Source of the DNA: Paraphysomonas bandaiensis
Lineage: Eukaryota > Chrysophyceae
Reading direction: 5' to 3'
Length of the DNA stretch: 64,000 nt
Assembly: GCA_965644295.1 (NCBI GenBank)
Contig: CBFFRP010000475.1
Location: forward strand, 62,001-126,000
This document shows, piece by piece, positions 60,401 to 64,000 of this stretch. Below the pieces are notes generated by a model that saw only the letters and a list, made by a program, of their open reading frames with translations, made no database searches and was not told the origin of the DNA. The position numbers were made by a program, and so were the translations under genes. Positions within the stretch are counted from its first letter, which is position 1, and each line of letters opens with the position of its first letter.

Positions 60401-63400
60401 CACCTTCAATAGTTCATTGTTCTCCATCATCATCTACCCCTTCAATTGTTCATGGTTATCCCTCATCACCTACCCCTTCAATAGTTCATGGTTATCCCTC
60501 ATCATCTACACCTTCAATAGTTCATTGTTCTCCATCATCATCTACACCTTCAATAGTTCATGGTTCTACCTCATCATCTACCTCTTCAATGATTCCACCA
60601 TGTTTTCCATCGTCATCTACACCTTCAATAGTTCACGGTTCTCCCTCATCATCTACCCCTTCAATAGTTCATGGTTCTACCTCATCATCTACCCCTTCAA
60701 TTGTTCATGATTTTCCATCGTCATCCACCCCTTCAATGATTCCACCATGTTTTCCATCGTCATCTACACCTTCAATAGTTCATGGTTATCCCTCATCATC
60801 TACACCTTCAATAGTTCATGGTTCTACCTCATCATCTACACCTTCAATAGTTCATGGTTCTACCTCATCATCTACCCCTTCAATGATTCCACCATGTTCT
60901 CCATCATCATCTACACCTTCAATAGTTCATGGTTCTCCCTCATCATCTACCCCTTCAATAGTTCATGGTTCTACCTCATCATCTACCCCTTCAATTGTTC
61001 ATGATTCTCCATCGTCATCCACCCCTTCAATGATTCCACCATGTTTTCCATCGTCATCTACCCCTTCAATAGTTCACGGTTCTCCCTCATCATCTACCCC
61101 TTCAATAGTTCATGGTTCTACCTCATCATCTACCCCTTCAATTGTTCATGATTCTCCATCGTCATCCACCCATTCAATGATTCCACCATGTTTTCCATCG
61201 TCATCTACACCTTCTATAGTTCATGGTTCTCCATCATCATCTACCCCTTCAATAGTTCATGGTTCTACCTCATCATCTACCCCTTCAATTGTTCATGATT
61301 CTACATCGTCATCCACCCATTCAATGATTCCATCATGTAATCCATCGTCATCTACACCTTCAATAGTTCATTGTTCTCCATCATCATCTACCCCTTCAAT
61401 TGTTCATGGTTCTACCTCATCATCTACCCCTTCAATTGTTCATGATTCTCCATCGTCATCCACCCCTTCAATGATTCCACCATGTTTTCCATCGTCATCT
61501 ACACCTTCAATAGTTCACGGTTCTACCTCATCATCTACACCTTCAATAGTTCATGGTTCTACCTCATCATCTACCCCTTCAAAGATTTCCTCATGTTTTC
61601 CATCGTCATCTACACCTTCAATAGTTCACGGTTCTCCCTCATCATCTACCCCTTCAATAGTTCATGGTTCTACCTCATCATCATCTACCCCTTCAATTGT
61701 TCATGATTCTACCTCATCATCTACCCCTTCAATTGTTCATGATTCTCCATCGTCATCCACCCATTCAATGATTCCATCATGTAATCCATCATCTACACCT
61801 TCTATAGTTCATGGTTCTCCATCATCATCTACCCCTTCAATAGTTCATGGTTCTACCTCATCATCTACCCCTTCAATTGTTCATGATTCTCCATCGTCAT
61901 CCACCCATTCAATGATTCCACCATGTTTTCCATCGTCATCTACACCTTCAATAGTTCACGGTTCTACCTCATCATCTACACCTTCAATTGTTCATGGTTC
62001 TACCTCATCATCTACCCCTTCAATTGTTCATGATTCTCCATCGTCATCCACCCCTTCAATGATTCCACCATGTTTTCCATCGTCATCTACACCTTCAATA
62101 GTTCATGGTTCTACCTCATCATCTACACCTTCAATAGTTCATGGTTCTACCTCATCATCTACCCCTTCAAAGATTTCCTCATGTTTTCCATCGTCATCTA
62201 CACCTTCAATAGTTCACGGTTCTCCCTCATCATCTACCCCTTCAATAGTTCATGGTTCTACCTCATCATCATCTACCCCTTCAATTGTTCATGATTCTAC
62301 CTCATCATCTACCCCTTCAATTGTTCATGATTCTCCATCGTCATCCACCCATTCAATGATTCCATCATGTAATCCATCATCTACACCTTCTATAGTTCAT
62401 TGTTCTCCATCATCATCTACCCCTTCAATAGTTCATGGTTCTACCTCATCATCTACCCCTTCAATTGTTCATGATTCTCCATCGTCATCCACCCATTCAA
62501 TGATTCCATCATGTAATCCATCATCTACACCTTCTATAGTTCATTGTTCTCCATCATCATCTACCCCTTCAATAGTTCATGGTTCTACCTCATCATCTAC
62601 CCCTTCAATTGTTCATGATTCTCCATCGTCATCTACACCTTCAATAGTTCATGTTTCTCCATCATCGTCCAATCCTTCAAAGATTTCCTCATGTTCTCCA
62701 TCATCATCTACACCTTCAATAGTTCATGGTTCTCCATCATCATCTACCCAATCAATGATTCCATCATGTAATCCATCATCGTCCAACACTTCAAAGATTT
62801 CCTCATATTCTCCATCATCATCTACCCCTTCAATAGTTCATGGTTCTACCTCATCATCTACCCCTTCAATAGTTCATGGTTATCCCTCATCACCTACCCC
62901 TTCAATAGTTCATGGTTATCCCTCATCATCTACACCTTCAATAGTTCATTGTTCTCCATCATCATCTACACCTTCAATAGTTCATGTTTCTCCATCAGCG
63001 TCCAATCCTTCAAAGATTTCCTCATGTTCTCCATCATCATCTACACCTTCAATAGTTCATGGTTCTCCATCATCATCTACTCAATCAACGATTCCATTAT
63101 GTAATCCATCATCGTCCAACCCTTCAAAGATTTCCTCATGTTCTCCATCATCATCTACACCTTCAATAGTTCATGGTTATCCCTCATCACCTACCCCTTC
63201 AATAGTTCATGGTTATCCCTCATCATCTACACCTTCAATAGTTCATTGTTCTCCATCATCATCTACACCTTCAATAGTTCATGTTTCTCCATCATCGTCC
63301 AATCCTTCAAAGATTTCCTCATGTTCTCCATCATCATCTACACCTTCAATAGTTCATGGTTCTCCATCATCATCTACCCAATCAATGTTTCCATCATGTA

Positions 63401-64000
63401 ATCCATCATCGTCCAACCCTTCAAAGATTTCCTCATATTCTCCATCATCATCTACCCCTTCAATAGTTCATGTTTCTCCATCATCTACCCCTTCAATAGT
63501 TCATGTTTCTCCATCATCTACCCCTTCAATAGTTCATGGTTCTACCTCATCATCTACCCCTTCAATAGTTCATGGTTCTCCATCATCATCTGCCCAATCA
63601 ATGATTCCATCATGTAATCCATCATCGTCCAACCCTTCAAAGATTTCCTCATGTTCTCCATCATCATCTACACCTTCAATAGTTCATGGTTATCCCTCAT
63701 CATCTACCCCTTCAATAGTTCATGGTTATCCCTCATGTAATTCATCATCATCCAACCCTTCTATAGTTCCATCATCATCTATCCCTTCAATGGATCCATC
63801 ATGTTTTCCGTCATCATCTACCCCTTCAATGATTCCATCATGTAATCCATCATCATCCAACCCTTCAATGGGTCCATCATGTTCCCCGTCATCATCTACA
63901 CCTTCTATAGTTCCATCATGTTCTCCGTCATCGTCTATCCCTTCAATGATTCCAACATGCAATCCATCATCATCTTCCCCTTCTATGCTACCATCATCAT
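54376..64000 (+). CDS. Gene D: NHL-propeller protein with 12-residue repeat stalk (3' end beyond window)
   Basis: A single open frame of at least 3,208 codons; the frame never breaks to the window edge. It starts MRTHHCNTLIFIWMLSYT, the same signal peptide as genes A and B, then diverges. After ~140 residues come about 11 NHL repeats of ~56 residues (54800-56650), each of the form VTTLAGSG...DGIGTNAxF..PxGIxxSxDxSYALVxDxxNxRIRK, predicted to build one or two six-bladed propellers. A short PT-like linker (56660-56880) leads into a (STPSIVHGSPSS)n stalk with SMIPPCFPS and SCNPSS variants. By analogy with gene C (propeller, stalk, membrane module), a REJ/membrane module may follow outside the window; that is a prediction. 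The many short minus-strand and other-frame frames here are by-products of the repeat. Confidence 0.88.
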   Translation, partial: MRTHHCNTLIFIWMLSYTVLGNYIHNGIIISPDNCFYGSVAWSLRIDEKEWISDPSNIIKDRILLRNISSSNVNGGTESEPVYSVDTRRRMSSSIACDTLNISVKYSVTTIPNISDTVSIDVASTEEWMVASLSSSCRIIRVDIGTNKITNIAGSGVPGSFDGVGTAASFSYPIDIILYLNDSAALVADYYSHRIRKVVLSTQEVTTLAGSFSGYMDSTGIYAQFRTPNSLALTSDGRYVTITDCADNRIRKLDVHSAYVSTLAGSGASKVIDGIGTNAAFSCPGGIALSPADSYALISGHTVNRIRKIELSSLKVVTLAGSDCAGNRDGIGTMACFHSPWGISISPGGSIALVSDWATSVIRKIVLSTGEVTTIAGSPYHEGIKDGIGTNATLSSPSKIAWFADGSNAFIGNAGGSALRVISTLPTYYVETLAGSGVPGTGSGVGTAATFNSPIGVDLSHDGSFALVTDGHKIRKVNLTSIDVSTISGAISPGFNDDIGLEAEFYSPSGVAISSDDTYALIADKRNNRIRKLIMSTGMVSTLSGSGYFSSVDGIRTECSFYLPTGITISSDDHFALVTEPTLGKIRKVIISTGYTNSYVGIYHGNVDGVGTNARFNDPRFLVLSQRNDFALVADSGNHIIRMITISTGEVSTVAGTGSSGNTDGNFNQASFNFPTGLTISSDDSYALVVDNRNHRIRKLSLQGGFVTTLVGSGDPGWKDGVGVEVIFKFPASIVLSPDDSYAIITDVGNHRVRKLHMLSEPDCEDSFASSTMSPTFIPSMLPSVLLSSSPSDVPLSYFTIIPTCPTPTLYPSIVTNNTTLILNSLPPVVPSSTPSMIPPCFPSSSTPSIVHGSPSSSTPSIVHGSTSSSTPSIVHDSPSSSTPSMIPPCFPSSSTPSIVHGSPSSSTPSIVHGSTSSSTPSKISSCFPSSSTPSIVHGSPSSSTPSIVHGSTSSSTPSIVHDSPSSSTHSMIPSCNPSSTPSIVHGSTLSSIPSIVPGSTSSSTPSIVHGSPSSSTPSIVHCSPSSSTPSIVHGSPSSSTQSTIPSCNPSSSNPSKISSCSPSSSTPSIVHGYPSSPTPSIVHGYPSSSTPSIVHCSPSSSTPSIVHGSTSSSTSSMIPPCFPSSSTPSIVHGSPSSSTPSIVHGSPSSSTPSIVHGSTSSSTPSIVHDSPSSSTPSMIPPCFPSSSTPSIVHGSPSSSTPSIVHGSTSSSTPSKISSCFPSSSTPSIVHGSPSSSTPSIVHGSTSSSTPSIVHDSPSSSTHSMIPSCNPSSTPSIVHGSTLSSIPSIVPGSTSSSTPSIVHGSPSSSTPSIVHCSPSSSTPSIVHGSPSSSTQSTIPSCNPSSSNPSKISSCSPSSSTPSIVHGYPSSPTPSIVHGYPSSSTPSIVHCSPSSSTPSIVHGSTSSSTSSMIPPCFPSSSTPSIVHGSPSSSTPSIVHGSTSSSTPSIVHDFPSSSTPSMIPPCFPSSSTPSIVHGYPSSSTPSIVHGSTSSSTPSIVHGSTSSSTPSMIPPCSPSSSTPSIVHGSPSSSTPSIVHGSTSSSTPSIVHDSPSSSTPSMIPPCFPSSSTPSIVHGSPSSSTPSIVHGSTSSSTPSIVHDSPSSSTHSMIPPCFPSSSTPSIVHGSPSSSTPSIVHGSTSSSTPSIVHDSPSSSTHSMIPSCNPSSSTPSIVHGYPSSSTPSIVHGSTSSSTPSIVHGSTSSSTPSMIPPCSPSSSTPSIVHGSPSSSTPSIVHGSTSSSTPSIVHDSPSSSTPSMIPPCFPSSSTPSIVHGSPSSSTPSIVHGSTSSSTPSIVHDSPSSSTHSMIPPCFPSSSTPSIVHGSPSSSTPSIVHGSTSSSTPSIVHDSPSSSTHSMIPSCNPSSSTPSIVHCSPSSSTPSIVHGSTSSSTPSIVHDSPSSSTPSMIPPCFPSSSTPSIVHGSPSSSTPSIVHGSTSSSTPSIVHDSPSSSTHSMIPPCFPSSSTPSIVHGSPSSSTPSIVHGSTSSSTPSIVHDSPSSSTHSMIPSCNPSSSTPSIVHCSPSSSTPSIVHGYPSSPTPSIVHGYPSSSTPSIVHCSPSSSTPSIVHGSTSSSTSSMIPPCFPSSSTPSIVHGSPSSSTPSIVHGSTSSSTPSIVHDFPSSSTPSMIPPCFPSSSTPSIVHGYPSSSTPSIVHGSTSSSTPSIVHGSTSSSTPSMIPPCSPSSSTPSIVHGSPSSSTPSIVHGSTSSSTPSIVHDSPSSSTPSMIPPCFPSSSTPSIVHGSPSSSTPSIVHGSTSSSTPSIVHDSPSSSTHSMIPPCFPSSSTPSIVHGSPSSSTPSIVHGSTSSSTPSIVHDSTSSSTHSMIPSCNPSSSTPSIVHCSPSSSTPSIVHGSTSSSTPSIVHDSPSSSTPSMIPPCFPSSSTPSIVHGSTSSSTPSIVHGSTSSSTPSKISSCFPSSSTPSIVHGSPSSSTPSIVHGSTSSSSTPSIVHDSTSSSTPSIVHDSPSSSTHSMIPSCNPSSTPSIVHGSPSSSTPSIVHGSTSSSTPSIVHDSPSSSTHSMIPPCFPSSSTPSIVHGSTSSSTPSIVHGSTSSSTPSIVHDSPSSSTPSMIPPCFPSSSTPSIVHGSTSSSTPSIVHGSTSSSTPSKISSCFPSSSTPSIVHGSPSSSTPSIVHGSTSSSSTPSIVHDSTSSSTPSIVHDSPSSSTHSMIPSCNPSSTPSIVHCSPSSSTPSIVHGSTSSSTPSIVHDSPSSSTHSMIPSCNPSSTPSIVHCSPSSSTPSIVHGSTSSSTPSIVHDSPSSSTPSIVHVSPSSSNPSKISSCSPSSSTPSIVHGSPSSSTQSMIPSCNPSSSNTSKISSYSPSSSTPSIVHGSTSSSTPSIVHGYPSSPTPSIVHGYPSSSTPSIVHCSPSSSTPSIVHVSPSASNPSKISSCSPSSSTPSIVHGSPSSSTQSTIPLCNPSSSNPSKISSCSPSSSTPSIVHGYPSSPTPSIVHGYPSSSTPSIVHCSPSSSTPSIVHVSPSSSNPSKISSCSPSSSTPSIVHGSPSSSTQSMFPSCNPSSSNPSKISSYSPSSSTPSIVHVSPSSTPSIVHVSPSSTPSIVHGSTSSSTPSIVHGSPSSSAQSMIPSCNPSSSNPSKISSCSPSSSTPSIVHGYPSSSTPSIVHGYPSCNSSSSNPSIVPSSSIPSMDPSCFPSSSTPSMIPSCNPSSSNPSMGPSCSPSSSTPSIVPSCSPSSSIPSMIPTCNPSSSSPSMLPSS
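56880..64000 (+). repeat. 36-bp tandem repeat encoding STPSIVHGSPSS
   Basis: Roughly 200 units of 36 nt (TCATCTACCCCTTCAATAGT then TCATGGTTCTCC, with variants GGTTCTACC, GATTCTCC and GGTTATCCC). Larger blocks are copied nearly exactly at 879 bp (57042 to 57921; 57555 to 58434), 1,983 bp (58434 to 60417; 58764 to 60747) and 588 bp (59058 to 59646; 61482 to 62070). All shifts are multiples of 3, so the frame is preserved. Confidence 0.93.

Noticed and set aside
57042-63401. Many plus-strand frames of the type MFSIVIYTFNSSWF and the minus-strand GIDDDGEHDG frame in the gene D stalk
   Set aside because: They are other-frame readings of the 36-bp repeat, all in register with each other and inside the continuous gene D frame.
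56880-64000. CRISPR array suggested by regular 36-bp repeats
   Set aside because: The units are contiguous, coding, without unique spacers, and in a eukaryotic gene.

Overview
The window is eukaryotic. It has short GT-AG introns (about 48-106 nt, several with a TTCTAAT/TTCTAAC-like branch site), giant secreted or membrane proteins with (PTxx)n stalks, polycystin/REJ-type modules and Ty1/copia debris. Together these suggest a stramenopile (heterokont) protist or alga; I cannot name the species. No prokaryotic operons, rRNA, tRNA or CRISPR arrays were seen.

The main content is a family of very large cell-surface protein genes. Genes A (2284-13909), B (16259-26807) and C (29913-42309) are tandem on the minus strand. 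Gene D (54376 to the window end, still open) is on the plus strand. A, B and C end in an almost identical module of about 2,500 residues: Cys-rich and FNIII-like domains, a REJ region, an EGF-like domain, a GPS-like segment, about seven membrane segments and a cytoplasmic tail. A 55-nt intron at the same codon splits this module in each copy, so what looks like two overlapping reading frames per gene is one spliced gene. The N-terminal parts differ. A has a (PTGQ/PSGE)n stalk. B has a Tyr- and Cys-rich (PTSFPTDY...)n stalk. C has separate 5' exons, a six-repeat Kelch propeller and an A-like stalk. D has the A/B signal-peptide exon and promoter, then about 11 NHL repeats and a 12-residue STPSIVHGSPSS-type stalk. 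The natural reading is a modular receptor or adhesin locus in which heads and stalks are exchanged in front of a homogenised membrane module.

Mobile DNA lies between the receptor genes. There is a copia gag-pol 5' part (1-1306, minus) with its LTR. A second copia remnant (14.3-15.5 kb, plus) has an RNase H tail and an LTR. An unidentified element is present twice (28.5-29.3 kb plus; 45.1-46.1 kb minus), with a third partial end at 44.4 kb. A multi-exon transposase-like gene with a PHD finger lies at 47.9-52.3 kb, and a minus-strand transposon-derived fragment at 52.9-53.3 kb. A small two-exon coiled-coil gene lies at 46.8-47.2 kb. Remaining intergenic DNA is AT-rich and shows no convincing genes.

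In A, B and D the first usable ATG is the one encoding MRTHHCNT. The in-frame GTG six codons upstream is not a credible eukaryotic start.
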